Positions 26,104 through 37,200 of a DNA stretch of 64,000 nt are shown in pieces (position 1 is the stretch's first letter; each line of letters opens with the position of its first letter). This DNA comes from Alphaproteobacteria bacterium. GTDB lineage: Bacteria; Pseudomonadota; Alphaproteobacteria; UBA8366; Aestuariispiraceae. The notes under the pieces are model-generated. The model was not told where the DNA came from. It searched no databases and saw only the letters and a program-made list of their open reading frames with translations. The DNA is taken from contig SPJV01000074.1 in assembly GCA_006844765.1 (NCBI GenBank), positions 1 through 64,000 on the forward strand, given 5' to 3'. Position numbers and translations under genes: made by a program.

Positions 26104-26190
26104 GCCCCTGTGGCGGAATTGGTAGACGCGACGGATTCAAAATCCGTTTTCCTTACGGAAGTGCGAGTTCGAGTCTCGCTGGGGGCACCA
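26104..26190 (+). tRNA. tRNA-Leu(CAA)
   Basis: An 87-nt class II tRNA with encoded CCA. It shows the same D-region TGGCGGAATTGGTAGACGC as the other leucine tRNA of this window. The anticodon arm ACGGA TTCAAAA TCCGT gives anticodon CAA. The acceptor stem includes two wobble pairs near its base. Confidence 0.95.
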
Positions 26191-26210
26191 TCTTACGACA
26201 GCGGCTGTCA

Positions 26211-26287
26211 GGGCCTGTAGCTCAGTTGGTTAGAGCGGACCGCTCATAACGGTTTGGTCGCGGGTTCGAATCCTGCCGGGCCCACCA
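26211..26287 (+). tRNA. tRNA with CAT anticodon (Ile2 or elongator Met)
   Basis: A 77-nt tRNA with encoded CCA. The anticodon stem GACCG/CGGTT holds the loop CTCATAA, giving anticodon CAT. The D-arm GCTCAGTTGGTTAGAGC rules out initiator tRNA. The TTTGGTCGC variable region resembles tRNA-Ile2, whose CAT is modified by TilS, more than elongator Met, but sequence alone does not settle it. A tyrosine recombinase gene starts about 90 bp after it. Confidence 0.93.
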
Positions 26288-26379
26288 TCCCTCCCACATC
26301 CCGTTGATATCTGGGAAAAATAAGCAATTTCAACGCCTTGATCTTCCATATGTGCCGAGTAGGTGGTACAGAATGGGGT

Positions 26380-28113
26380 ATGAAAGACGTGGGAAAGCAG
26401 AACTGGCTATGGTGGCGAAAAGAGGCGAATGGGACACGGATGTTTTACATCCGTGCCACCGTTCCGGTCGACCTGGTGGATATCTACGGCAAGAAAGAGA
26501 TCAGAAGGTCACTCCGCACCAAAGACCGGAAGGAAGCCAATCGCCTCATCAAGGCAGAAGCAGCTCTGCTCGAAGAAGAGTTCGAACGTCACCGTCGAGA
26601 GCGGGACAGGACAGAGACAAGTGACGTCACCAAAGCCCAGCTTTGGGTTCTGGTTTTTCAGTGGTTCCGCGACCACGACAACGCCGACGCAGAGGCGTGG
26701 CAACGCCTGGACAACGAAGAGGATCGCAAGCAAGCGCGCGAGGTTCTACGGGACGATCTCGGCGGCTTCGGTGATCTCGACGACCCTCGAACCTATGATG
26801 AGGTTGCCCAGGACGCAGACGAGTTGCTTCGCCAAAACAGCATCTCCCTGGACCCGTCCAGCGGAATGCACCAGTACCTTGTCCAGGAACTTCACAACGC
26901 GACAATTGAACTGTTGCGTAGACGGTTGGCCAGAGTTGACGGAAATTTTGACGCAGCGACGGATACCCGGTTCGACGTTCCGGCTCCGTCTCTCTCGGTT
27001 AGTTCGACGGTAACTGCTGGTACGCCTGGCGGCATGACGCTCGCCGAGCTGATGGAGGCCTATAAGAACGACCCCAACAACGAGAGCTGGGAAGACAAGA
27101 CTGGGCTTGGATACGACTTCACCTTCCGCGTCATGAAAGACGTGATCGGAGAGCAAACCCCAGCAGCGAACTTGAACCGCGACCACTGCCGTTCAGTCCA
27201 ACGCTTGTTCATCCGCCTGCCATCGAATGCAACGAAACGGTTCCCCGGCATGTCTCCTGTTGAGATAGCCGATCATGCCGAACGCGCGGGGGTGAAGCCA
27301 ATGGCCCCAGGCACAGTGAACTCCTACATCCACAAAATGTCCTCGTTCCTCGGCTGGGCCAAACTTGAAGAATACATTGCAACCAACCCGGCAAAACGCC
27401 TGACGGTTCGGGACGAGGTGCATGACAAGGACAAACGCGACGCCTTCTCCACTGACCAACTCAAGCTGATCTTCAACGCTCCTCTCTACCGGGGTTGCAA
27501 GGACGATGAGAAGGGTTACGCTACGCCTGGCAATAATGTGGTGCGTCGCGCCCGGTTCTGGGTGCCACTCATCAGCTTGTTCCATGGCATGCGCCTGAAT
27601 GAAATATGTCAACTCGCTCTAAATGACATTGAGGTGGTTAATGATGTTGTCTGCATCCGCATCCGAGCCGATGGGGAAGGACAGAAGGCAAAGACACGCG
27701 CGGCTCGCCGCATCATCCCCGTGCACTCAGAACTCAAACGTATGGGTTTTCTCAGCTACGTAGAGACGTTGCGGGAACGTGGTGAGAAGCGAGTGTTCCC
27801 TGAATTGACGCAGGACAAGCGAGGTTACTATTCAGGTAGTTTCGACAAATGGTTCGCCCGGTTCTTGATCAAGAGCGGAGCCAAGACGGATAGCACGTCT
27901 TTCCACTCGTTCCGACATACGTGGCGTGACGCTCTGAGGCGCGGGAAGGTCGACAGATCATACGCACTGTTGTTAGGCGGCTGGTCAGGTGGCAATCCTG
28001 ACGACGAGAGATATGGAAGCGACGAACTTGTGCCCTTACTGGCCGAGGAAATGGCCAAGGTCCGTTACGACGGGTTGGACCTGTCGCACCTTTACGTGTC
28101 GGAGACACGATAG
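26380..28113 (+). CDS. Tyrosine recombinase/integrase at a tRNA gene
   Basis: A 577-aa phage-type integrase with an N-terminal arm-binding part resembling DUF6538 (YIRATVPVDLVDIYGKKEIRRSL), a SAM-like core-binding domain and a C-terminal catalytic domain. The catalytic signs are FHGMRLNEIC (Arg), KTRAARRIIPVH, SFHSFRHTWRDAL (His-x-x-Arg) and the final Tyr in DERYG. The usual LLGH box reads LLGGW here. I chose the ATG at 26380; a TTG at 26338 and an ATG at 26350 are in frame. Its place directly after a tRNA 3' end suggests it once integrated there. No convincing second copy of the tRNA end was found. Confidence 0.88.
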   Translation: MKDVGKQNWLWWRKEANGTRMFYIRATVPVDLVDIYGKKEIRRSLRTKDRKEANRLIKAEAALLEEEFERHRRERDRTETSDVTKAQLWVLVFQWFRDHDNADAEAWQRLDNEEDRKQAREVLRDDLGGFGDLDDPRTYDEVAQDADELLRQNSISLDPSSGMHQYLVQELHNATIELLRRRLARVDGNFDAATDTRFDVPAPSLSVSSTVTAGTPGGMTLAELMEAYKNDPNNESWEDKTGLGYDFTFRVMKDVIGEQTPAANLNRDHCRSVQRLFIRLPSNATKRFPGMSPVEIADHAERAGVKPMAPGTVNSYIHKMSSFLGWAKLEEYIATNPAKRLTVRDEVHDKDKRDAFSTDQLKLIFNAPLYRGCKDDEKGYATPGNNVVRRARFWVPLISLFHGMRLNEICQLALNDIEVVNDVVCIRIRADGEGQKAKTRAARRIIPVHSELKRMGFLSYVETLRERGEKRVFPELTQDKRGYYSGSFDKWFARFLIKSGAKTDSTSFHSFRHTWRDALRRGKVDRSYALLLGGWSGGNPDDERYGSDELVPLLAEEMAKVRYDGLDLSHLYVSETR

Positions 28114-28114
28114 C

Positions 28115-28927
28115 ATGAAAGGGAATGGGGGCATGTCTTTCTCAAGAGATTTTCTCACTGCACTTGGAGCATGGCAGCGTGGCTGGCGTGAGAAGAAAGA
28201 CGCCAGAGAAATGATCACCCAAACACTACTGGAGGCCATTGACGCCGAAGGTTTGCCTGACGCTGCTCGTAAGGTTGACGGTGAATGCTGGCGCAAACGC
28301 TTCCTGGTGGCGAATAACCCTCAGAATGGCGGGGACATGGTTCCGCTGATTGTGCAGGGTCAAATACAGGAAGGCATAGCGAGTTGGACGCTTGAGCGTG
28401 ACATGGCCTACAACTTCAAGGGTTTGCTTCAGTTGGACAGCCAACGCCGTATCGTTGAAGGGTCAACAGCTGCCGTCTTTCGACGCGCGCCCGCGCCAGA
28501 TGAGATTGTCCTGAACATCGACGCTCTTTGGAAACACTCTGGCTTCCCGGAAGCAGTGCAGGAATTTGCGGACTACGTTGACCAGACGGGCGAAAGTGAG
28601 CAGAAGCGAGCAGCTGAGGCGTTAACGTATTTTGGGCCGGGACCCAACTGGCAAGCCGAAGTCATTCTCAACGCGCCACTTTGTTGCAATGAGGTTGAAG
28701 CGATGGTCGGACGTAGTAGCTCGTTCGAAGTTCTAAGCAAGCTTGCGGGACATTCAACAGATGACGAGCAAGAGTGGTTCTCCAAGCAACTGGTTGCTGC
28801 CGATATTAACCCAGAGGAAGCACGATGGTTAACAGGCGACAGAATACAGGCGGCCTTGCTGCGAACAGCGAATAGGTTTGCCAAGAGGTTGGAAAGCTTG
28901 CGAGAGGGTGACCCTGATAGCCCATGA
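28115..28927 (+). CDS. Hypothetical protein coupled to the integrase
   Basis: A 270-aa soluble protein that I do not recognise. It begins 1 nt after the integrase stop, with GGAG 10 nt upstream, so the two are translationally coupled. It is acidic and helical, rich in Trp, Glu and Ala. There is no membrane segment and no helix-turn-helix that I can see. Its position suggests a recombination accessory protein or an element-borne cargo gene; this is inference from position alone. Confidence 0.7.
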   Translation: MKGNGGMSFSRDFLTALGAWQRGWREKKDAREMITQTLLEAIDAEGLPDAARKVDGECWRKRFLVANNPQNGGDMVPLIVQGQIQEGIASWTLERDMAYNFKGLLQLDSQRRIVEGSTAAVFRRAPAPDEIVLNIDALWKHSGFPEAVQEFADYVDQTGESEQKRAAEALTYFGPGPNWQAEVILNAPLCCNEVEAMVGRSSSFEVLSKLAGHSTDDEQEWFSKQLVAADINPEEARWLTGDRIQAALLRTANRFAKRLESLREGDPDSP

Positions 28928-28973
28928 TCAGAGATGCTGCCCATTTCTGGAAGACTGCAAATCTACCGCTTAC

Positions 28974-29330
28974 TCATACTTCCGGCACCAAGACCTCGAC
29001 CTGTGACACCGCCATCTTGAGCCGGTCGTCAGGAAGCGTCTCGGCAAGGTAGCAGAGCCGGGCTTCTAGTTCCACCCGCTCAGGCCTCTTTGCGTCGGTC
29101 TCTTCGATGTCGAGGAGTTCGACCAGTGTCACCTCCAGTGCCGTCGCCATGCGGTGCAGGGTGTCGAGGCCTGGAAGCGATTTGCCGCGCTCTATGTTGG
29201 AAATACTCTCGACCGAGAAATTGGCGTCGTCCGCCTTCATACGGTCGGATAGGGCCTCCTGGGTCAAGCCTCGGGCGAGCCGGATCGAACGGACACGGAC
29301 GCCTAACGTCTGCTTCAATAATTTTCTCAT
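28974..29330 (-). CDS. XRE-family helix-turn-helix regulator
   Basis: A 118-aa repressor-like protein. The Cro/C1-type helix-turn-helix covers residues about 8-68 (LGVRVRSIRLARGLTQEALS, then VESISNIERGKSLPGLDTL). A short acidic tail ends in VEVLVPEV. It is divergent from the membrane-anchored gene at 29483, with a 152-bp shared promoter region, and probably controls that operon or itself. Confidence 0.9.
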   Translation of the reverse strand: MRKLLKQTLGVRVRSIRLARGLTQEALSDRMKADDANFSVESISNIERGKSLPGLDTLHRMATALEVTLVELLDIEETDAKRPERVELEARLCYLAETLPDDRLKMAVSQVEVLVPEV

Positions 29331-29482
29331 AAGACGGAGTATTGATCCGGGTTTCGCGCTTGACCATGGTGCGTGGTACGGTAGGATTTAAATTACATGA
29401 TGCGCAATCCGGGTTCGAATTTACGCAACTGTTGCAACGGGTTGCACGAGACCGGAACCAAAGACGAGAGGAGTGGCGAGCG

Positions 29483-30259
29483 ATGGCTGGTGGTAAGGAT
29501 GAGAACGGCGGTAAGCCGGTCAAGAAAGGCGGCACGTTCAAGAAGATCATGCTCTGGTCCGCTGGTGGCTTTTTCCTACTCACAGCGGTTGCAGGCATCC
29601 TCTCCGACAAGGACACGCCGTCCTCTGCCGGAGACGCAAACGCCCCCGAAGTCGCCGACACAGACACTCCAGTTGAACACTCCGTTCCTCTCGCGGAGAT
29701 TGATCTCGACGACTACCTCGCACGTTGCCATGCGGCTTCCGAAGCGGACTTCAACCACGACTGTCTGGGCAAGCAAGTTATCTGGGTGCTCTTCTTCTCC
29801 AGTGGCATGGAGAACCCGCGCGTCCTGATGAATAAGCCCGGCGATTACTCGACAAGCTTCCTGGTGTCTTTCGACGAACTGCCCGACTGGGGCGACCGTG
29901 GTGCGGCATCTTGGACAGGGCGTAGAGTTAGTGTCGCTGGGACCATCGCGGCACCGGACGGCGGTATCGTATTGGAGAACGCCAGAGTGGTTGAAGATGA
30001 AGGGTGGCGAGACCGTGCCGTTGAGATGGCCCGTGCTCGTGACGATGTCCTCGAAGCCATGTGGCCACAACCGAATGGCATCTCCTTCTGGGTCGCGATG
30101 CGGAACACTGGACAATCCCGTGACAATGACGCGACACAGTTGTGTGGTGAGTTATGGCGTGCCGGACGTCCTGCCGACTTCTCGGTCATGGTAACGATCC
30201 TTGATGCCGCCCGCATCGCTCAACAGGAGGAGATTGGTAAGGCGAGGTGCTCATCATGA
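29483..30259 (+). CDS. Membrane-anchored hypothetical protein, 258 aa
   Basis: I do not recognise this family. A GAGAGGAG ribosome site lies 8-10 nt before the chosen ATG; the frame is open further upstream. Residues 1-21 are basic, then comes one membrane helix (IMLWSAGGFFLLTAVAGIL), then an acidic linker and a globular domain (about 75-258) that would face the periplasm. The domain contains CLGKQVIWVLFFSSG and later SWTGRRVSVAGTIAAPDGG, which could be an OB-like barrel. It may form an operon with the two genes that follow. Confidence 0.65.
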   Translation: MAGGKDENGGKPVKKGGTFKKIMLWSAGGFFLLTAVAGILSDKDTPSSAGDANAPEVADTDTPVEHSVPLAEIDLDDYLARCHAASEADFNHDCLGKQVIWVLFFSSGMENPRVLMNKPGDYSTSFLVSFDELPDWGDRGAASWTGRRVSVAGTIAAPDGGIVLENARVVEDEGWRDRAVEMARARDDVLEAMWPQPNGISFWVAMRNTGQSRDNDATQLCGELWRAGRPADFSVMVTILDAARIAQQEEIGKARCSS

Positions 30260-30289
30260 ACCGGCAAACCGTGAAGGAGCGGCCATAGC

Positions 30290-30514
30290 ATGACCATCCG
30301 CCTCGATCCCGGCGTCCACCCGAGCCCAGATCGAGGAGTGTGTGCAGCAGAGGCCACAGCTTTCCTGGCGGGTGAGCCTCACTCCGATCATCCAGCGTGC
30401 CTTTGCCCGATCCTTGGAGAAGCGCTGCGCTGGATGAATGAACTAATGGCGGCAGATGACCGCAAGCTCCTGGTTCAGCTTTGTCGTTGCGGCCGTCTAT
30501 GCCACTGGTGCTGA
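30290..30514 (+). CDS. Small protein with GEPxSDHPxC motif, 74 aa
   Basis: A strong GAAGGAG ribosome site lies 10 nt before the ATG. The core AFLAGEPHSDHPACLCPIL followed by WMNELMAADDRKLL closely resembles a recurring small domain (GEPxSDHPxCxxPV..., then W/LND.L.D..R..L) that I know mainly from actinobacterial proteins of unknown function. The last 14 residues look unrelated to that pattern, so the 3' end may be frameshifted or shortened. It overlaps the start of the next gene by 59 nt. The function is unknown. Confidence 0.55.
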   Translation: MTIRLDPGVHPSPDRGVCAAEATAFLAGEPHSDHPACLCPILGEALRWMNELMAADDRKLLVQLCRCGRLCHWC

Positions 30515-31124
30515 AAACAACGAGGGAGATAGCGGCTTTGGTTTCGACGAGGCGGACGCCTTTGCCGACGACATGGAGACCGCGCTTCAGGACGGCTCCG
30601 ACTTTGAAGGAACCGCTGGCGGTCCGGTCGAGGTGCAAACTGTTGCCGAGGATACGGTTGTTGTTGAAGGCGCTGTGTTTGTTTCTGACGGACGGATTAG
30701 CGCCGATCGATTGGATTTCGGGTCTGGGCGGTTCGAAGAGGTTGCGGCGTTCTCCAACTCGGATTCGGGTGTTGCGGCAGCGTCCGCTACCCGCCTGGAG
30801 TTCGGCGAAGCGGTTCTCGTCAACACCAGGGATATCGAGATAACGGGCCAAGGATTATCCGTGAGTTTCGTGGAGGCTTTTCGCGACAGGGAAACCACGA
30901 TCACGCTAGCCGACGATCTTTCTAGAATCGGCGACCGGTTCGAACTATCCGGTGCCGATCTTCTACTGGTGGAGCCGTTGACCGTCCGGAATGTGCCGCC
31001 CGCAACAATCTCCGTGAATAGGACGCATGTCGGGTTCGATCCCACCAGTAATGCCAGCCTCGACATTCGGCTTAGGGATCATCCATCGGTCCAATTCGAA
31101 GGGACGGGCAATCCCGCCGAGTAA
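30456..31124 (+). CDS. Exported hypothetical protein, 222 aa
   Basis: An ATG-started frame with a short hydrophobic N-terminus (SWFSFVVAAVYATGA) that may be a signal peptide, followed by an acidic stretch. The rest is beta-rich and acidic with many Asp, Phe and Val residues. No family is recognised. Its start lies inside the preceding small gene, so either translation is coupled or one of the two starts is wrong. Confidence 0.55.
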   Translation: MTASSWFSFVVAAVYATGAENNEGDSGFGFDEADAFADDMETALQDGSDFEGTAGGPVEVQTVAEDTVVVEGAVFVSDGRISADRLDFGSGRFEEVAAFSNSDSGVAAASATRLEFGEAVLVNTRDIEITGQGLSVSFVEAFRDRETTITLADDLSRIGDRFELSGADLLLVEPLTVRNVPPATISVNRTHVGFDPTSNASLDIRLRDHPSVQFEGTGNPAE

Positions 31125-31242
31125 AAAGAACATGTATAGTTATCAATAGTTTGTTCTGGCGTTGTCGCATATAAAAGTCGAAGAAAACACGGTAAAACAG
31201 ATTAAAGCGGTTTAGCCTGAGCACAGTTTGGGCACAATACGA

Positions 31243-34200
31243 TTAGGTGGCTGGTTGCCACGCTGTAGTGAGGGCGTTGCTAAGATCTGTGTCATTCGGC
31301 ATGTCAAATAAATCACCGCCGTCTTGACCACTATTCGCAGAAGACCAGCTCGCCATTGCGCTCACCAGTTGTTGAACATTTGATTCGACCAACACTTGAC
31401 CGCCTGCCTCAATTCGGTCCATTCGGCTGTCTGACGATGACCCAAACCAGTCTTGCAGAGTAACCGTATCGTTGCAGTTGATCATGGCGATGTGTAGGTC
31501 GTTTCCTTCCTGGGACAACCAGAAGTCATTCTGGGTCAGATCACCACCAAACCGCAACGTATCCGTCGTCGATCCATCCATGCCTGCGTTTGATATCGTG
31601 TCTGAGCCATCGCCGTGTGAAAACTCGATAATATCGTTCCCGCTACCTGCCAGAATAAGGTCATTCCCCGCACCACCGATCAGAACGTCGTCGCCGTCAC
31701 GACCGTTCAGCACATCGTCGCCATCACGTCCCTCAAGACGGTTCGCGCTATTATCGCCAGTCAGACTGTCAGCGTGGTTCGAACCAACTGCGTTCTCAAC
31801 ACCAACAAAACTGTCTCCAACGGCCTCGTTATTGCCGTAGACATTGCCCCAATAACCGTGCGATCCACCACCCCAGATCAAATCAACAGAGACACGGCTG
31901 TCCGCACCGCTGAAGTCAGCCGTATCGATACCATCACCGCCACGGAAGGCATCGCCACCAGCACCACCGACCAAACTATCATCACCGGCACCGCCCGAAA
32001 GCACGTTGTTCCCAGCGTCACCAGTCAGTTCATCATTGAACGCACTGCCAACAAGACCCTCGATACTCGTAAGCTGATCTGTCTCCTGAGTGCCAACGGA
32101 CGAAGATACTTCATTCGAACCAGCACCGGAAATCGTCTCTATTGTCGCAACGCCCGTCGCAAGATTGGCTACTACCCGATTACCAGAATCTGAGTAATCC
32201 GCGACATCAATCCCAGCGCCACCATTCAGTGTATCATCCCCGTCGCCGCCTTCGAACACATCGTCACCGGCACCACCATTCAGGACATCATCCCCACCGC
32301 CGCCACTCAAAGCATCGTTTCCACCGCCGCCATCGACGTTATCCGCTTCTTGGGAGCCGAGAAAGAAATCGGCGTCGCTCGAACCCTGAAGCGAACCGCT
32401 CATCCCCGCCGTGTCGACAACATTCACCTGTACCGTTTGCGATGAGGCAATGCCGTTACCGTCAATCCATTGTGCCGTGAAACTGTCCAGTCCACTGAAA
32501 CCGTCGGCCGCACGATAGTTGAAGGTGCCATTGTCGTTAATTGTTACCGTGCCGTTCGACGGTGACGTTAACAATTCCATCTCTGCGATACCGGCACCAG
32601 CGTGGAAACGCCCGATACTGCCATGCGAGTCACTGCCTGCACGCACCAACACTCTGCTGATCGAAGCTTGCGGTGCGCTCGCCTCTAGATCCTGATAAGC
32701 GACGGAGAAGCTTTGCGTGGCCGACAAACCGCCACTATCCGTGACAACTGCCGTAAGGTTCAGCGTATCCGCCGTGATCCCGGTCGGGTGCGTCGCGATC
32801 TTCACAACGCCCGTCACGCTGTCGATTGTAAAGATGCCATTGGCATCATCGCTCAAGGAATAGGTATGCGTATCACCAACATCTGGGTCGTCCTGCACAC
32901 CGACGGCACCAACTACTGCGCCGATCCGTGCGAACTCCTTCACCGTCCCAAAGCCGCCACTCAACGAGCCTGGCGCTTCGTTCACATCGTTTACATCCAG
33001 CGTATAACTCGCTGTCAATGTTTCACCCGACTGGCTCGACGCCTGCACTGTGAAGGTCTGTGTCGCTGCCGTCTCATGGTCCAGCGAGCGAGCCGTTGCG
33101 ATTGCCCCAGTAGCGCTATCAATCACGACACTGCCACCGGCATCATCTGTCAAACTGTAAGCCCAGGTACCACCGTCCGCATCAACAGCTGAAATCTGGC
33201 CAACAGACGCACCGGATGCCACATTTTCATTAATGTTGAGCCCACCAGTAAGTTGCAGACTAGCCCCGAATGAAACATCGCCATCTGAGAAACGGCCCGT
33301 CTCAACGCCGACCAGCGTATCTGTACCATCAACGCCACCATTGTTGTGGCTGACGACGAGCCCATTGCCGGTAGATGTAACTGTATAATCTGCTTGATTG
33401 CCCGTGAACACGGCAACGTCGACCCCTGCGCCACCATCGATATTATCGTCACCGGAACCGCCGGTCAGCGTATCAGCGCCGCCATTGCCCTTAATGATAT
33501 CGTTACCAGCATCACCCTTCAGCGTATCTGCGGCCTCACTTCCCTGAAGTTGGTCATTACCACCACCGGCGCTAACGTTTGAGTCGGATGAAGAGGCAAC
33601 GATCAACTCGTTAGCATTTGTGCCAATATAAGAACCATTACTCAACTGAGAGTAGCTTTTACGCTCAATTGTTGCCGGTGATTCTTCATTGGTTTCAAAA
33701 ATGTATAAGTCGCCATTCCTATCGAACTCCAAGTCATTGGTTCGGCTATGATAGTCTCCAGCGGACCCAGTCGCTACGATGTGTGCATCGCCAAGCGGAG
33801 AAAGTGCCGAATCAAACGACCGCTTGATCGACTGAGTGCCCGTGTTCCAGGCGAGATGGACGTTACCACTCGGATCAACCACGAGATCGACTTCACTGGG
33901 CCAATTAATTCCGGACAATCCAGCCGCGACTGAAACAGGATTGCCAATTTCAGTACCATCCTGGGCAACCCGCCTAACGAAAATTTCCTGTTGATATGCG
34001 TGGTTACTTCCATGCCTAGTTACAAAAGCGACCACTGTTGTTCCGTCAGGCGCTTCGGCTGCATCCACAGCCCAAATGCCCAATTCTCCCGGTGATGCGA
34101 CAGTACTCGACGAAATCAATCCCAAACTCTTGTCGTAGATATTTACTTTTTGGGAAGAACCCGGACCTTTGCCAGCGATGACATAACCATTCTCAGTAAC

Positions 34201-37200
34201 ATCGAAATCGAAACCTCTGGTCGAACCAAAACTAAATTGGCCAACACCTGTCGTGTATTTAGCGAGAGACCCGTCTTTTTGTATTTCGCCCAAAACGACA
34301 TTAGAAAACGTGCTTTCCGCATAAGCGACAAGGACTTCCCCATTGTGGCCTTGATTCAGTTGCAGATATCGATAGCTCGTATTCTGGAAGCCTGGAACAG
34401 AATGGCTTCTCACAATTTTTCCAGCGGCATCGAATTGTCGATATTCGATACCACCGCCACTGCTGCTTTGATAGGGAATTTGACTCCATCCACCGTACCA
34501 AGCAACCGCGAACCCGCCGTCGGCGAGGCCAACCACACTGGGTTGACTATAATCTTCCATAAAGACCTGATTACCTTCCACATGGACTGGTGATGCAGCG
34601 GTTCCATCTAAGTTTAGTTTCTGAACGACCAGATCGCCTTTGGCACCCCTATCAACACCAGGGGAAGAGGCAGGTGTGTAGTTACTGAAAAAGGCTGTTA
34701 CAATTGAGTTCGAATTTGGAGAAACTGCGATATTGCCAAATCCATTTTGCACTCCGACCACTGATGAAGGGTGACTGACGGGCTCTAGTTGTCCTGTCCC
34801 GCTCGAAACATCAGCACGCTGAACGTTAATGTTTTGGAGAGAAACGTCGCCATTTTCATCGGAAACCTGGACATCAAAACTGTCAACCTGACCGGTGCCA
34901 GCACTGACTGCGGCGGTGTACAAAAAATTCCCTTCTTGATCGATGCTGACTGTTCCTGAGTCTGGTTGCGTTGAGATCGAATAGCTTAACGAATCCTCTT
35001 CTTGATCAGACGCGCTGATTTTGCCCGTCGCGAAAACCGCATCCCCGAGCAAAGTGATAGAGAGAGCCTCGACATCAGGAGCATCATTTACATCGGCTAC
35101 AGAAACAAAGACAGTTCGATCAACCGACAACCCGCCACTGTCGGTCGCGCGGATCGAAATCCCATGGCTGGATGCCGATTCGTAGTCTAGTACTGCTGCG
35201 GTCGTAATCTCACCCGTCGATGAGTTTATCGAGAATCGACCACCGGCATTATCGACCAATGAGTAACTATGCGTGTCGCCTACATCGGGGTCGCCGTCTA
35301 CGCTGACTGTGCCGACTGATGTGCCAATGGCAACATTTTCCACGATGCTCGTCGACGAAAGTGAAAGACCTGTTGCTACTTCATTGACGTCGTCCACGGC
35401 GATCGACACAGTCTCTTCAAGTATTGTCGCGTCGCTACCCGCAGCCCGAACGACGAGAGTGTGCGTGGCTGCTTCTTCATGATTCAAGGCCCGTACGGTG
35501 CGAATTTGGCCCGTTGTGGCATCAATCGTGAAGTCGCCTGTGTGGGCGCCTGTAAATGAAAATGCATAGGTTTCAAAACCGCCAGAGAGAACCGATGCCG
35601 TACCGACTAATGTCCCGGCGGCCAAATTCTCCGCAACGGATGATGTATTCAGAACCAAGGTTGGTTGCGTCGCGAGATCGCGTAACCCGTCGGAAAATTG
35701 TGCTTTTTCCACACCGGACAGACGATCTGTGCCGTCTCGGTTTGCCGTTTGATCCGCGATTACAAAAGCACCGTTGTCCAGAGTAATAGAATAATCCGTA
35801 AACGCGCCAGAATAAACCGCTATGTCTTCACCAGTGCCACCAGATAGGACATCGTCGCCACGTCCGCCTGACAATGTATCGGCACCAGCGCCACCGGTCA
35901 GTGTATCTGCGCCGCGCATGCCAACCAGCTCATCCGCTGTTGCGTCACCAACAAGGATGTCGCCCGCGTCACCACCAAACACCGTCTCAAAGTCGCCATT
36001 AAGCGTGTGACTGGCGCCGCTGAAACTAAAATTACCTGCAGCGAGATCCACTGTTACTGCACTGGTAACAGCCGCAAGGTTCAGGATATCATTGCCGCCT
36101 GTATCGGTCGTCGATGATCGAGATCCACTTGCAAGTGAGCTATATTGATCCGTGAAAACATAGGTGTCGTCCTGACTGCCCGCATCACCATAAGCTGCTA
36201 GTGTCACAGAATCCAAAAAACCGCCATCAAGCGAGTGCGCATCGGAGATTTGCACAGTCCATAGACCACCACTGTCCTCACCGCGAAACGCTTCACTCGT
36301 CAATAGGAAGTCGATGTTATCCTGACCCGTCCCCCAGGTAGAGCCGGACCCTTTGCCGGGTCGATCAACAAGCGTGCTGACCGTGCCCGACGGCGATGTC
36401 AGCGTAATCGTCAGATCACCGATATAGCTGTGCGTAATATCTGTATCGAGAGTAACCGTATCGATATCAATGCCGCTTGAAAGATTGAGGGTGCGGCTTA
36501 CCGTTCCGCTGTTCAGGATCGTCAGATTACTTGTATTGGTCACAGAGACCGAGGACTCATTGTTGAATGTCGATGTTTGGCGCCATGTCTCCGCCAATCG
36601 AACTGCCGCGTGGGCATCTGCAAGACCAAAACCAAAATTGTGGCTAAAGGTCAGGCCGCCGCCATTCCAATTCCCCGCACCATTGGTGACAAATCCGCCA
36701 CCATTAACGCCGTCATTGCGTGCCGAATAGGCCAGAATGTCTTGTACATCACGGGCGCCTAGATTTGGATTGGCCTCCAGCAACAGCGCCACAACCCCCG
36801 CAACAGCCGGAGAGGCGAACGAAGTCCCGCTAACCGACGCAAAATCCCCAGAAGCAAAACCAAGAGATCCAACACGGTCCGTTGTATAGGTTTCTACACC
36901 AGGGGCGGAAACAAGGATCGAGGCCCCCGGCGTGCTGAAGGAAGCGATATTGCCGAACCGATCCGTCGCACCGACCGCGATGAGGTGACGATCATTCTGG
37001 AAGCTATGATAGTTTGTATTTTGTCCTACGAGCCCACCGTTACCAGCCGCAAATACAGTGACGCCGCCTAAGCCACCCCGGCCGTTTGTCGCATAGTCCG
37101 TCAGTAACTGCCCAGAGCGTTGGAACGCCGAGGTCGCAAAGTTGTCAAAGAAGAAACCGTTATAGCCCCAACTGTTGTTGATGATATCCAAGTTGTGGAG

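Noticed and set aside
29409..29419. CGGGTTCGAAT matches the T-arm of the CAT-anticodon tRNA and could be the other attachment site of the integrase island
   Set aside because: It covers only the T-loop core shared by most tRNAs, not the 3' end, and the flanks differ. Eleven bases of such a conserved motif are weak evidence.
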